DNA from: Paraniabella ginsengisoli
GTDB taxonomy: Bacteria; Bacteroidota; Bacteroidia; Chitinophagales; Chitinophagaceae
DNA length: 64,000 bases
Reading direction: 5' to 3'
NCBI RefSeq assembly: GCF_022513635.1
Contig: NZ_JAKWBL010000003.1
Location: forward strand, 62,001-126,000
Part shown: piece after piece, positions 19,683-30,439 of the stretch
How positions within the stretch are numbered: the first letter of the stretch is position 1
Layout of the letters: every line of letters begins with the position of its first letter
Program-made: the position numbers and the translations under genes
Notes under the pieces: model-generated
Database searches by the model: none
Told to the model about the DNA's origin: nothing
Seen by the model: the letters and a program-made list of their open reading frames with translations, nothing else

Positions 19683-20782
19683 ATGAAAACAATCATTATA
19701 TCTGGTTTTCTATTTTCGATATTGTATTTACACAATCCGGTTATGGCACAAAAACTTGTTATTGGAACCTACACCAACAATGGCAGTAAAGGAATTTATA
19801 TTTATGATTTTGACGCAAATACAAGTAGTGTAAAAGAGTTAAGTGTGGTTGAAGCAGGCAACCCTTCTTATCTTACCGCCAGCAAAAACAATCGCTTTCT
19901 TTATAGCGTCAACGAAAGTGATGAAGGAAAAATATCATCTTTTTCTTATGATCAACAAAAGGCCAGCCTCACTTTGCTGAATACGCAACCCAATAATGGC
20001 AGTGCGCCATGCTATGTAAGTATTGACAAAACGGGAAAATGGCTGTTTGCTGGTAATTATGGAAGCGGAAACTTAACTGTTCATCCCATTAAAGAAGGTG
20101 GATCCATTGGCGAAATGCAACAGTTAATACAACATGCCGGAAGCAGCAGCAATAAAGAAAGACAGGAAGCACCGCATGTACACTGTACGTATGTAAGTCC
20201 TGATAATAAATATCTATACGTTCCCGATTTGGGCATTGACAAAGTAATGATTTATCCGTTCGACGCAAATACGGGGAAATTAGATGAGAAAAATAAATCC
20301 TCAATCAATGTTCCTGCTGGCGGCGGACCAAGGCATATTATTTTCACAAAAAAGGAAACTTCGCTTATCTGATTGAAGAGCTAACCGGTAATGTTCTCGT
20401 TATAAAAAAAGATGGTTTTAAACACGACATTATTCAAACAGAAAACCACTTACCAAAGAATGAAGCCGCAGCAGGTGCTGACATTCATTTATCGCCAGAT
20501 GAAAAATTTCTTTATGTTTCTCAACGCAGCAATAGCACTTTGCAAATTTTTAAGGTAAACCCTAAAGACGGTACAATAAAATATGTTGGAGAACAATCAC
20601 CTCTTGGCAACTTCCCGCGCAATTTTACCATTCATCCATCAGGAAAATATTTGTTAGCAGCTAATCAAAAATCAAACAATATAACCATCTTTAAAATAAA
20701 TAGGAAAACAGGCTTGCTTACCAATACGGGTGAAAGCATTAAAGTGGGTTCGCCTGTTTGTTTGCAATGGATTGGGGAGTAG
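19683..20782 (+). CDS. pgl: Secreted 6-phosphogluconolactonase-like beta-propeller (one frameshift)
   Basis: Seven-bladed propeller lactonase family. The ATG at 19683 gives a signal peptide (MKTIIISGFLFSILYLHN, cut after VMAQ), so the mature protein is probably periplasmic, unlike the cytoplasmic E. coli enzyme. Repeated blade motifs: KGIYIYDFD, NPSYLTASKNNRFLYSVNE, VSPDNKYLYVPDLGIDKV, NFTIHPSGKYLLAANQ. The A run at 20348-20353 is one base short; adding A joins RHIIFTKKG to NFAYLIEELTG. The repaired protein is about 366 residues. The true substrate, sugar lactone or other, is not shown by sequence. Confidence 0.85.
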
Positions 20783-20834
20783 GTCGTGGTTTCAAGTTGC
20801 TGGTTACTGGTTTGTTACCAACTACAGATAATTT

Positions 20835-20921
20835 TTATTGGCCCAGCTGATGAATATGTATCATCGATTTTGCCACGCTCGTTTTATCGTCCCGATTATA
20901 TAGCATCCTATATCAGCGATT
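20835..20921 (+). repeat. 90-bp intergenic repeat, copy D
   Basis: Starts TTATTGGCCCAGC, continues GAATATGTATCATCGATTTTGC with the CACGCTCGTTTT variant middle, and ends near CCTATATCAGCGATTG. Same position class as others: between two genes. Confidence 0.65.
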
Positions 20922-20927
20922 GAGACA

Positions 20928-20962
20928 CAAACCTCCGAGGTTTTGAAAATCTCGGAGGTTTG
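20928..20962. repeat. Perfect 12-bp inverted repeat
   Basis: CAAACCTCCGAG and CTCGGAGGTTTG flank an 11-base loop. It lies between the lactonase and queG. No T run follows, so it is not a standard terminator. Similar CCTCCGAGG strings are, from memory, dispersed in Bacteroidota genomes. Confidence 0.7.
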
Positions 20963-21006
20963 CCCGAAACCTGAAACCAGCAACCAGCAACCTGTAACAT
21001 ATTTAA

Positions 21007-21014
21007 TACCTTTG
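21007..21014 (+). promoter_or_regulatory. -7 promoter element of queG
   Basis: TACCTTTG followed by CGCCC matches the TAnnTTTG consensus and lies only 7 bp before the TTG start, implying a very short or absent leader. Confidence 0.55.
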
Positions 21015-21021
21015 CGCCCTG

Positions 21022-21959
21022 TTGTCAATACCAGCCACACATACACTTTTAGTGAAGCAACTCAGCAAACAGCTTGGTTTCGATTATTGCGGAATAGCCA
21101 AAGCCGTTCCGCTAGATGAAGATGCGCGCAAGCTGGAAGCCTGGCTGAACAAAGGCATGCATGGACAAATGAAATACATGGAAAATCATTTTGATTTACG
21201 TGTTGATCCAACTAAGCTGGTGCCAGGCGCGAAATCGGTAATTACTTTATTGCTTAATTACTTTCCTTCTCAACAACAAAACTCCGATGCACCAAAGATC
21301 GCCAAATATGCTTACGGCAACGATTACCACGAAATAATAAGAGCTAAACTCAACGAGTTCTTATTCATGATCCGCGAAAAGATTGGAGATATTCAGGGAC
21401 GTGGTTTTGTAGATTCGGCGCCTGTGTTGGAGCGAAGCTGGGCAAAGAAAAGCGGTTTGGGATGGGTGGGTAAAAACGGTAATCTAATTACTAAACAAAA
21501 CGGTTCTTATTTTTTATTGCAACACTGATCACCGATTTGGAGTTGGAATACGATGATCCTTTTGCTAAAGACTTTTGCGGCTCGTGTAGTAAATGTATTG
21601 ATGCTTGTCCGACGGACGCCATACTTCCAAACAAAGTAGTTGACGGTAGCCGGTGCATTTCTTATTTCACTATTGAACTAAAAGAAATGTTACTTCCTTC
21701 AGAAATGCATAACAAGTTTGATAATTGGATGTTTGGCTGCGACACCTGTCAGGATGTTTGTCCGTGGAATCGTTTCAGCAAACCCACAACAGAAGCAGCT
21801 TTCAACCCCATTCCTGAAGTGCTTAATCTTTCTACTAAAGAATGGGAATCGATGACAGAAGAAACTTTTAAAAAGATATTTCGCCATTCGCCTATGAAAA
21901 GAAGCAAGTTTAAAGGTATTCAGAGGAATCTTAGTTTTTTACAGCAGCAACAAAGTTGA
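21022..21959 (+). CDS. queG: Epoxyqueuosine reductase (one frameshift)
   Basis: Reduces epoxyqueuosine to queuosine in tRNA anticodons, using cobalamin and two [4Fe-4S] clusters. Signatures: [20 protein letters not shown] with the active-site region, the first cluster [16 protein letters not shown] and the second [10 protein letters not shown]. The T run at 21510-21515 is one base short; adding it reads [20 protein letters not shown]. The repaired protein is about 312 residues, the usual length. The start appears to be TTG at 21022, as no in-frame ATG gives the conserved N-terminus. Confidence 0.93.
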
Positions 21960-22068
21960 CAGAGGATAGTTGACCTTTGACAGAAAAAAACTCCCATTCT
22001 TCTTTAGTTTTTGGTTAGACCGAGACGGTCAGACCATTTCATCGCTGTCAACTGCCATCTCTCAACTA

Positions 22069-22560
22069 TCATCTATTCTTCAAATTCGCCAACCCTTCCT
22101 GCATCCGTTCGCCGTAACCTTTATCCAGCATCAGGCTTGAAAATTTTTCCCAAGGATACCATTTCAAATCAAAGTCCATATAAGTTTGAAGCGCTAAAGA
22201 ATCATTTCTATTATTATTATTAATCTGCCAACCACATTTTACAGGCCGTGATCCGCGTTGCATGTGCACAATTACAGTACTGTCGGATGACTCCTTAATG
22301 TCAACTATAATATCTTTCGCACGGGCTTTCACTACCCTACCATCAACAACCTGTTGTTCGGTCAACTCAATTTTATCAAACCCGGGATACCAATTTTTCC
22401 ACTGCGATATATCGCGCACCTGGTTTAATATGCTGTCTCTTCCTTTAGCAATGCTCGTCATTCTAAACACTCTTATACGCGAAGGAATAAAAAATGAAAC
22501 AATACACGCCAGTGCAAAAAAAACGACAATGCTTAGAATAATAAGACGAATGTATTTCAT
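22069..22560 (-). CDS. Membrane-anchored SRPBCC-domain protein
   Basis: 163 residues. One N-terminal hydrophobic segment (IRLIILSIVVFFALACIVSFF) anchors a START-like/polyketide-cyclase fold with the recognisable SQWKNWYPGFDKIE region and a C-terminal LMLDKGYGERMQEGL helix. Such proteins bind hydrophobic ligands; no enzymatic residue can be named. Single gene on the minus strand converging on queG. Frame intact. Confidence 0.75.
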   Translation of the reverse strand: MKYIRLIILSIVVFFALACIVSFFIPSRIRVFRMTSIAKGRDSILNQVRDISQWKNWYPGFDKIELTEQQVVDGRVVKARAKDIIVDIKESSDSTVIVHMQRGSRPVKCGWQINNNNRNDSLALQTYMDFDLKWYPWEKFSSLMLDKGYGERMQEGLANLKNR

Positions 22561-22622
22561 GGGAAGTGTAAAATATTGAATGTAAAATTTTAAATAAGAA
22601 ATGTTGAATGTAAAATAATAGA

Positions 22623-22657
22623 AGTTCTGTTAATCCTATAAATCATGATTCAGATAA
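22623..22657 (-). repeat. Second repeat family (CTGAATCATGATT type)
   Basis: On the minus strand it reads CTGAATCATGATTTATAGG then ATTAACAGAA. Related strings occur at 5970-6005, 8250-8268 and 11221-11234. Here and at 11221 it directly touches the end of a 90-bp repeat copy. Degenerate strings of this kind are common between Bacteroidota genes. Confidence 0.55.
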
Positions 22658-22746
22658 TTATCGTCGTTTATGTAGGCTGGGATATGTACCACAAAAGAAT
22701 TGAGTGACACAAGATCGATGCCACATGTTCATTGCCGGGACAAAAA
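22658..22746 (-). repeat. 90-bp intergenic repeat, copy F
   Basis: Well-preserved copy in opposite orientation. The plus strand begins TTATCGTC and ends GGGACAAAAA. On the minus strand it reads CCGGCAATGAACATGTGGCA, then TCGATCTTGTGTCACTC and CCCAGCCTACATAAACGAC. Confidence 0.75.
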
Positions 22747-22785
22747 TTCTACATTCTAAATTCATAATTTAAAATTTAAAATTTC

Positions 22786-23884
22786 TCACTCCCACTTCAT
22801 TACTTTCATTACAATTAGGTACACAACAATGATCCAAATACCTAGAATACCGATCTCTTTCCAAGTGTCAAATAAATGCAATCCTTCAAAAGAAATTTTG
22901 CGCATGGCATTATTAAACTGTGTAAGCGGAAGCGCCTGGCAAAGGTTTTGCAGCCATGTTGGGAATACATTGATCGGAAAAAAGTTCCTGATAGTAGTAT
23001 CTGCGGGAAGCCAAAAAGGTTAATTAATAATGGAATGCTGGTGTCGCTTTTGGCGAGGCTGGCAAAGATCAATCCAACGCCCATTAGCAGAAACAACATG
23101 TAGATCGTCATTACGATCATTTCTATAAATGTTATTGCTCCATTTACCAACGTAAAGTTTAAAAAGAAATGACCGAATAAAATAAGTACAATTACGTTGA
23201 TCAGCTGAAATACCAAGCGGCTGGCGCCAATGCCTATGAGTATATTTATTTTTCGGATAGGCGATGCATAAAAACGCTTTAACACTAATTGCTCGCGCAG
23301 ATTAAAAAACACGAAAGATATACCAAACATAGTGGCAAAAAGTATGGAAAACCCAAGCTGGCCGGGCAATACAAAATCTATTTGACGATATTTTTTTCCG
23401 GGAACAATTTGAGGAACAAACGAATATTCTCTTTGCAATTTATGTGCATCATCTAACTCAATTTGCAAAGCCTGATAATCCAGCGTGCGCATCAGGTTGT
23501 AAACGCTTCCGCCACTGGCTTCGCTTGAAAGTAAGTTTACTTTATAATAATGTCCCGAATCAAGTGGTACAGGTTGAATATGTACTAAGGCATCAATGTT
23601 ACCTTTTATAAGATCCGCATTCTGCTTTGCTGTATCGCCGTTGTAAGAAACTATTTTTATTCTTGAACTGCTTGTGAGACTGTCATATAAAACATTGGTC
23701 GTATCACTGTTTGCGCTTATAGCAATTTTAAAGGGATCGGCGGCCGATCACTGAAAGCGCCAAAGATCAAAATAAAAATAATTGGAAATAAAAAACTAAA
23801 GAACAATGAGGAAGGCTGGCTAAAAATAGCTTTAAAGCTTGCTTTTGTTACTGCCCACAAAGCTCTTGACTGACTGTAAGACAT
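22786..23884 (-). CDS. ABC-2 type transporter permease (two frameshifts)
   Basis: Membrane subunit of an ABC exporter. Starting at 23884 (MSYSQSRALWAVTKASFKAIF), it has one N-terminal membrane segment, a periplasmic domain (about residues 50-180) and five more membrane segments. The conserved FGFPQILLSGTFFPINVFP loop is followed by the last helices, ending KVMKWE. One base is missing near 23745 (joining GAFSDR to AADPFKIAIS). Another is missing in the A run at 22978-22983 (giving FFPINVFPTWLQNL). The repaired protein is about 366 residues. The ATPase gene is not next to it in this window. sppA follows upstream on the same strand with a 36-bp gap. Confidence 0.83.
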
Positions 23885-23920
23885 TAAGAAATTTCTGATT
23901 TGAGATTGCTGATTTAAGAT

Positions 23921-25668
23921 TTAATTGATCGTAAAATCAAAAGGCAAACGCGCCTGAGCTCCGTTGGTCATTTCTTTTACTTTTATCATTTGCCTGTAAA
24001 CATTATAATAATCATCACCTAATTCTTTTTTAATTTTGTGCCTGTTACCTCTACTTTATCCATTCCTAAAATACGTTCGAGCAGGCCACTTTGCTTTGGA
24101 TATTCCTTCACTTCGTATTCGTCCAGTTTCGCTTTTTTGCAGCAGCAGCAATAGCAGCGTTCAAACCTCCGTAAGCGTCAATCAAACCCACTTCTTTTGC
24201 TTTAAGTCCCGTCCACACTCTTCCCTGCGCGATAGTTTCCACATAAGCGGTGTCTTTTTACGCCCTTCTGCAACACGCTGTTTAAATTCAGCATAAATTT
24301 TTTCGATGCTGGCCTGTACCAATTTCTTTTCCTGCTCCGTCATTGGATGATCAACATTACCAGCATTTGCCAGCGGACCGGTTTTTACACCATCGAACGT
24401 AACACCCAGCTTATTCTTAAAAAAGTGCTCATATCCGGCACAACGCCAAATACGCCGATAGAGCCTGTGATGGTATTTTTAGATGCAAAAATACTATCTG
24501 CTGCCGCTGATATATAATAGCCGCCCGAAGCTGCAACATCACCAAAGCTAACCATCAGGTTTTGCTTTTTTGCCAGCAACATTTCCCGCCAGATATTCTC
24601 ACTGGCCAAAGCGCTGCCTCCGCCTGAGTTTACACGAACCACTATAGCCTTTATCGATTTATCAAGCCTTGCCTTCCTTAAAAGATCCACATAGTTTTCG
24701 CTGCCAATATTATCTGCATCTCCTTTTCCATCAACAATACTGCCGGTAGCATATATCAAAGCAATATTATCTCCGTCACCACTTAAATCTTTATTAGCCG
24801 ATCCATATTTTTCAATACTGATAAAATTGATTTTTTTATCGGCGCCTACTTTTAACCGGCTTTTTATTTCATCCTGCAATTCATCGTTATATTTTACACC
24901 ATCAATTAGTTTATGCGCCACCGCATCCTGCGGCGTTTTAATAGTTCCGTCATTTGCTAACTGATGCAATGTTGCGGTATCTATCTTTCTGACTTCAGAT
25001 GTTTTGATCAAAAAATCATTATATATGTCATTCAACCAAACGCTCGTCTGTAAACGATTTGCGTCTGTCATTTCTTCCACACGCAACGGTTCTGTAGCGC
25101 TTTTAAACTTGCCGGCATAAAAAATCTGCGGCTTAATTTCAAGTTTATCCAATGTTCCTTTTAAGAACATATAATTTACACCAAAACCGATCCACTCAAA
25201 ATATCCCTTTGGGCTTACATAAATTTTGTCAGAAATATTTGCCAAGCTATACGCTTTTTGCGACATCATATCTGCATAAGAAATAATAAACTTCTTTGAT
25301 CTTTTAAAATCTAACAACGCGTTTCTTATTTCATCGCTATTTGCGAAACCATTGGCATTTCCATTTGCTTTTAAAAGAATACCGCTTATGTTTTCATCAT
25401 GCTTTGCTTTTTCAATTAAGCGTATTACATCGTAAAAAGATGGCTTTTCATCAAGCGACTCTGATGCTACCACTGTTTGAAAATCAGTTACCGGACGCTC
25501 CTCAAAGGTTTTACTTAAATCAATTTCAAGCACCGATTTTTCGGCAACAACAGGAACCGATTTAGATAAAGCGCTGCCCATTATTCCTGCAAAAAAGAAA
25601 AAACCCACAATGCAAAAAACAACTAAGGCCAAAAAAGCCGCCAGAAAAATTTTAAAAAAAGATTTCAT
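23921..25668 (-). CDS. sppA: Signal peptide peptidase SppA, long (67K) type (four frameshifts)
   Basis: Inner-membrane serine protease that degrades cleaved signal peptides. The ATG at 25668 leads into a hydrophobic anchor (FLAALVVFCIVGFFFFAGIMG). The N-terminal repeat has YADMMSQKAYSLANISDKIY, containing the general-base lysine region. The C-terminal repeat has VRVNSGGGSALASENIWREM and FGDVAASGGYYISAAAD with the nucleophilic serine. Four one-base losses lie in runs at 24419-24424, 24255-24259, 24133-24138 and 24026-24031. Repair gives about 583 residues ending ARLPFDFTIN, the usual length. The density of errors is the highest in the window. Confidence 0.88.
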
Positions 25669-25680
25669 ATTTATTTTTAA

Positions 25681-25757
25681 TTATTGAATCATCGTCAGTA
25701 CTACTATCAACAAAATTGCCACGCTCGCTTGTACAGCAGAATATATTTCAGCTATTT
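25681..25757 (+). repeat. 90-bp intergenic repeat, copy E (shortened)
   Basis: Starts TTATTGAATCATCG and keeps the variant middle AAAATTGCCACGCTCGCTTG, then TACAGCAGAATATATTTC. Internally deleted relative to intact copies. Confidence 0.55.
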
Positions 25758-25808
25758 TTGACCAACGGCTTTACAACCGCCAAAATTAAAGATATTTGAC
25801 CTGGTTTT

Positions 25809-26297
25809 ATGGAAAATAGAATAAACGAAACATATCTGATCGTAGGCACCAATTTGGGCAGCAAACATACCAATTTGGAAGAAGCGAGGAAAATGATAGA
25901 GAAGGAGATCGGGCCGATCACAAAAAAATCTTCTGTTTACGAAACGGAGCCTTGGGGTATTGAAGATCAACCCACTTTTTACAATCAGGTATTACTGGTT
26001 CAAACAAGATTAGATGCACCCTCCGTGCTCAACGCCATTTCAAAAATCGAAATGGATATGGGACGTATAAGAGCGGAGAAATATGGGTCAAGAGTTATTG
26101 ATATAGATATTTTATTTTTCAATAATGATATTTATGATTCCGACGCATTGATCGTACCGCATCCAAGAATTAAAGAAAGAAATTTTGTATTAGCACCGCT
26201 GGTGGAAATCGCCGGTAATGTTGTTCATCCTATATTACAAAAAACGATAACTCAACTTTGGAGTGATAGTGATGACAAATTGGGCGTAAAAAATTAG
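25809..26297 (+). CDS. folK: 2-amino-4-hydroxy-6-hydroxymethyldihydropteridine pyrophosphokinase
   Basis: HPPK transfers pyrophosphate to the pterin in folate synthesis. The 162-residue protein has YLIVGTNLGSKHTNLEEA, SSVYETEPWGIEDQPTFYNQ and GRIRAEKYGSRVIDIDILFF, including the metal-binding DIDI aspartates, then PHPRIKERNFVLAPL. Full length, frame intact. It is followed by a deoxynucleoside kinase in the same direction. Confidence 0.95.
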   Translation: MENRINETYLIVGTNLGSKHTNLEEARKMIEKEIGPITKKSSVYETEPWGIEDQPTFYNQVLLVQTRLDAPSVLNAISKIEMDMGRIRAEKYGSRVIDIDILFFNNDIYDSDALIVPHPRIKERNFVLAPLVEIAGNVVHPILQKTITQLWSDSDDKLGVKN

Positions 26298-26405
26298 ATA
26301 CAGATCATTGACAGTTTTATATATTTCTTTTGTAAAAATTTTTATTTGTAATATTGACAGAAGGAATCTTTATTATAATAAAACGATACCTCAACCAAGC
26401 AAACA

Positions 26406-27034
26406 TTGCGTTACGAATTCATAACCATAGAAGGAAATATTGGCGCCGGTAAAACTACCTTGGCAACAGAACTGAGCAAGCACTATAACGCAAGATTGGT
26501 TTTAGAAGCGTTTGCCGACAACCCTTTTCTGCCAAAGTTTTATGAAAATCCAAAACAGTTTGCTTTTCCTTTAGAGCTATTTTTCATGGCTGAACGATAT
26601 AAGCAATTACAGGAGATTTTATCACAGCAAAATATGTTTCAGCAGTTAACGGTTACGGATTATTTGTTTAAGAAATCACTGTTATTTGCAAAGGTTACAC
26701 TAAGCGAAGAAGAGTTCAGGTTATACCAGCGTTTATTTGACATTGTACAACAACAGCTCATACAGCCTCAGTTATTAATTTATCTTCATGCGCCGGTTAG
26801 AAAGCTACAGGAGAATATTAAAAAAGACAAAGAGAGTACGAACAAAAAATTCCGGATGATTATTTGCTAAGCCTGCAAGAAACCTACCTTCAATATATCC
26901 GCCAGCTTAACATTCCTGTTTTATTGGTAGATGCTGCAAGCGCCGACTTTATTACTAACGACGATCATCTTAAAATTATTTATGAAGCATTGGAACGGGA
27001 ATATGAACCAGGAATTCATCATATTCATTTGTGA
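26406..27034 (+). CDS. Deoxynucleoside kinase family protein (one frameshift)
   Basis: ATP-dependent phosphorylation of deoxynucleosides. P-loop ITIEGNIGAGKTTLATELS, the FADNPFLPKFYENP segment and the TVTDYLFKKSLLFAKVTL region match the dNK/dGK family. The A run at 26820-26825 is one base short; adding A reads NIKKRQREYEQKIPDDYLL and continues to YEPGIHHIHL, about 209 residues. Translation seems to begin at TTG 26406, as the conserved start RYEFITIEGNIG follows at once. In Bacteroidota this gene commonly accompanies folK. Confidence 0.87.
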
Positions 27035-27045
27035 TAATTCTACCG

Positions 27046-27053
27046 TATTTTTG
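27046..27053 (+). promoter_or_regulatory. -7 promoter element of the MFS gene
   Basis: TATTTTTG matches TAnnTTTG and is followed by CACCC, 8 bp before the ATG at 27062. Confidence 0.5.
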
Positions 27054-27061
27054 CACCCTCA

Positions 27062-28355
27062 ATGACAAGCACAAACGCCCCCGAAGTACAGATCACCAAC
27101 GACCCATTCGCGGCAGTTCGAATACCTGAATACAGAAACCTTATGATTGGCCGTTTTACATTTGTAGCGGCTATGCGAATGATCACAACGGTAGTAGGTT
27201 GGTGGATCTATCAAATAACAAAAGACCCCTTAGCCATTGGCCTTATAGGCCTTTCAGAAGTTATACCTGCACTTTCTCTGGCGTTATATTCCGGACATAG
27301 AGTAGATACAAATGACAAGAGAAAACTGATCCTGCAAGGCATTATTGGTTATTTCGTAGCTGCGCTTGCATTGTTTACATTATCAACCGAACGTACGCAG
27401 GAATTTCTTCATACCAATCATATTGCCTGGTTTATTTATGGCGTATTTTTTTCACCGGAATGCTGAGGTCCTTTGTAGGACCATGCTTCAGCGCCATGAT
27501 AGCAACCATCGTTCCTAAAAATTTATTGCAGAATGCAACGACCTGGAACCAGGGCACCTGGCTTTCTGCTTCGGTTACAGGACATGCGGTTGGAGGTTTT
27601 TTAATTGCCTTTATTGGAATCAGTTCTACGATTCTTGTTATTTCCAGCCTTATCTTATTGAGTATAATATTCCTGTTCCAACTAAAACCTAAACCTCCGA
27701 TACAAATCCCGGTAGAAGGAAGTGATGTAGCGTTTACTAAACAGCCTGAAAAGAAAACATGGGAAAGCATTAAAGAAGGACTAGCTTTTGTATTTCAAAC
27801 CAAAGCCCTTTTGGCAGCGATGGCTTTGGATATGTTTGCTGTTTTGTTTGGCGGCGCGGTCGCAATGATTCCAGTGTTTGCAAGCGACATTTTAAAAATC
27901 GGGCCCAAAGGGTTTGGCTGGCTAAATGCAGCAACCGACATTGGTGCCATCTTTATTGTGGTAATACTTACGCTATGGCCAATAAAAAAGCACAAGGTAG
28001 AAAAATGCTTATAGCAGTAGCTGGGTTTGGTACTTGCATCATTCTTTTCGGAATTTCAAAAATCTTCTGGCTTTCGTTTTTCGTTTTAGTAATTGCGGGC
28101 ATACTTGATGGTGTTAGTGTTGTGGTGAGAGGAACTGTAATGCAATTGCTTACGCCCGACCATATGCGTGGACGTGTAAGCAGCGTTAGCGGAATGTTCG
28201 TTTTAAGTAGTAATGAGCTAGGCCAGTTTGAAAGCGGCGTCATGTCGCGCGCAATGGGCGTTATTCCGTCGGTAGTTTTTGGAGGTTGTATGACATTGGC
28301 GGTGGTTATTACTACGTGGTTTAAAGCTCCCACTTTACGGAAATTTGAGTATTAG
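27062..28355 (+). CDS. Major facilitator superfamily transporter, EntS-like (two frameshifts)
   Basis: About 431-residue membrane transporter with twelve predicted helices, similar in plan to the MFS_3/enterobactin exporter group: PEYRNLMIGRFTFVAAMRM at the start, a VGWWIYQITKDPLAIGLIG loop and MQLLTPDHMRGRVSSVSGMF near the end. The T run at 27446-27452 and the A run at 27984-27989 each lack one base; repair gives GVFFFTGMLRSFVGP and PIKKKAQGRKML. Substrate unknown. Not adjacent to siderophore genes here. Confidence 0.83.
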
Positions 28356-28421
28356 AATTACTTCAAATAAACCTTTCAAGAATGTGAACGTCAAACCCCT
28401 CAAACAACTTTATAGTTAACG

Positions 28422-30381
28422 ATGCAAATTCTTTACAAGAAAAAAATCCTGCCGGGACTAATAGCCTTATTTTTCACTTCAGTGATCTTTAGCAATAAAG
28501 CCTTTTCACAATTGAAGCCTAATATTCTGTGGATAACCATTGAGGATACTTCGCCCGAATTTATTGGATGCTATGGAAATAAACATGCAAAAACACCAAC
28601 TATTGATAGCCTGGCTTCTGTTGGCATACGCTTCACAAATGCCTTCTCAACGAATACGGTTTGTTCGCCAAGCCGCACTACCCTTATCACAGGCGTACGC
28701 ACCTATGAAGCCGGTACCGGCCATCATAGAAGCAAATACCCGACTCCTGATTTTATGCGCGGCTTTCCGTATTATATGCAACAGGCAGGATATTACACAT
28801 CCAATAATGTAAAAACTGATTATAATATTGCCGATCCCAAAAACTTCGTAGCAACAGCATGGAACGAGAGTAGCGCAAAGGCAGGTTGGGAAAGCAGAAA
28901 ACCGGGCCAACCTTTTTTGCCGTTTTTAATTTCACTGAAAGTCATCAGTCGAAAACTATGACGGACCCATATGAAGTTTATAAAAAAATGTGTGGGATAA
29001 GCTAGCTCCCGATGAACGCACAGCAGACGACGCATTTTCAATACCTCCATTTTACAACAACACGCCTGCCATGCGGAAGCAATTCGCAAGAGTGTACAAT
29101 TCAATTACCCTAACAGATAAAAGAGTTGCAGAAGTATTGGCTCGTCTGAAAAAAGATAAACTTACTGATAGCACAATTATTTTTTTCTTTAGCGATCATG
29201 GCGAAGGTATTCCACGCGGAAAAACAAATGGCATAGATCTGGGTTACCGGGTTCCATTTATTATTTGGGTGCCACCTATGTTTCGAAATCTTACTCCAGC
29301 TCATATTTCAGGTACAAATAATGAGCTTTTAGATTTTGAGGATCTCGCTCCTACCCTTATTAATCTGGCTGGCGGAACTGTTCCTGAACATATGAAAGGC
29401 CGTATTATTATGGGCGCAAGCAAAAAGGCCTCACCGGATTATATAGAATTATCAACTGATCGCAGCGATAACGGTATTGATATGGTGAGAAGTATCACTG
29501 ATGGACGATACATTTATTCACGCAACTATTTATCTTTTATACCAGAATTAAGGTATATCAATTACATGGAAATTGCTGAGATCAAAAAAATCATGCGACA
29601 AGATTTGAGGGACGGCAAGCTGAACGACATGCAGCAACAATATTTTTTACCTCGACCGGCTGAATTTTTGTTCGACACTAAAACAGATATTTGGGAAACA
29701 AAAAATCTTGTCGACGATCTTTCCTACAAAGGCACGCTCAATTTGATGCGCAAAAGACTGGATTCTTCTATGAAGGCATCACGCGATGTTATGCTATTAC
29801 CTGAATATGAATTAGCGTCGTTGGCTGCACAAAAGCAAGACGCGTACAGCTATCATTTAAGTGATGCTTATCGGTTCGATGAAATTTATAATGCCGCAAG
29901 CTTAAGTGGATTTCGTAGTAAAGATATTGCTGCAAAACAGATCAGCTTGTTGACACATACTAATAAAATCGTTCGCTATTGGGCTGCTTTGGGTTTACGC
30001 TCTCAAGAAGGTGTGACTTTAAACAATTATAAAAAAGAGCTTTTCAAGGCCTTAAATGATACGTACGCTCCTGTAGCCATTACTGCAGCCGCAACGAGTT
30101 ACAATTTGTTTGCAGATTCAGCTTCGGCAAATGTATTACGAAAAGCTATCCGGTCTAATGAAGAGCACATTGCCCTTATGGCCATCAATTATTTATTATA
30201 TACAAAACATCCTGAACCATTTGTTGATGCCGTAATAGATGCTCGCACTAATACAATAGATGAAGAAGGCTATGTTAAATGGGCTGCGCAGGACTTCTTA
30301 TCGCGCCTTGGGCTGATGGAAAATAAAAGAAATAAGGATAATCCTGGCAGGAACAATAAACGTGCAAAGCGAAGATCCTAA
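28422..30381 (+). CDS. Secreted sulfatase with C-terminal HEAT-like extension (two frameshifts)
   Basis: Type I sulfatase removing sulfate esters, probably from glycans. It has a signal peptide (about 1-29, ending NKAFSQ). Metal-site aspartates are in ILWITIEDTSPEFIGCYG. The formylglycine motif CSPSR lies within NTVCSPSRTTLITG, and a second metal site is in FFFSDHGEGIPRGKTNG. Two one-base losses lie at the T run 28913-28918 and the A run 28982-28988; repair gives PFFAVFNFTESHQSKTMTD and YKKNVWDKL. After the catalytic domain (about 470 residues), a helical region with HEAT-like repeats (VRYWAALGLRS, AITAAATSYN, LMAINYLLYT) closes the 653-residue protein. Needs a formylglycine-generating enzyme, not seen here. 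Confidence 0.9.
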
Positions 30382-30390
30382 AAATAAAAA

Positions 30391-30417
30391 TGCCGGCGCA
30401 GTGCAAGTACGCCGGCA
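30391..30417 (-). terminator. Terminator of serA
   Basis: TGCCGGCG and CGCCGGCA arms; on the minus strand the hairpin is followed by TTTTTATTTTTAGG. It lies 23 bp beyond the serA stop and may also slow transcription from the sulfatase. Confidence 0.8.
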
Positions 30418-30439
30418 TACAACTTTAAAATAACAGAAT

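Noticed and set aside
22016..22030. GACCG-AGA-CGGTC hairpin as terminator of queG
   Set aside because: The stem is only five base pairs with no T run on either side; it may be another dispersed string, but nothing supports a function.
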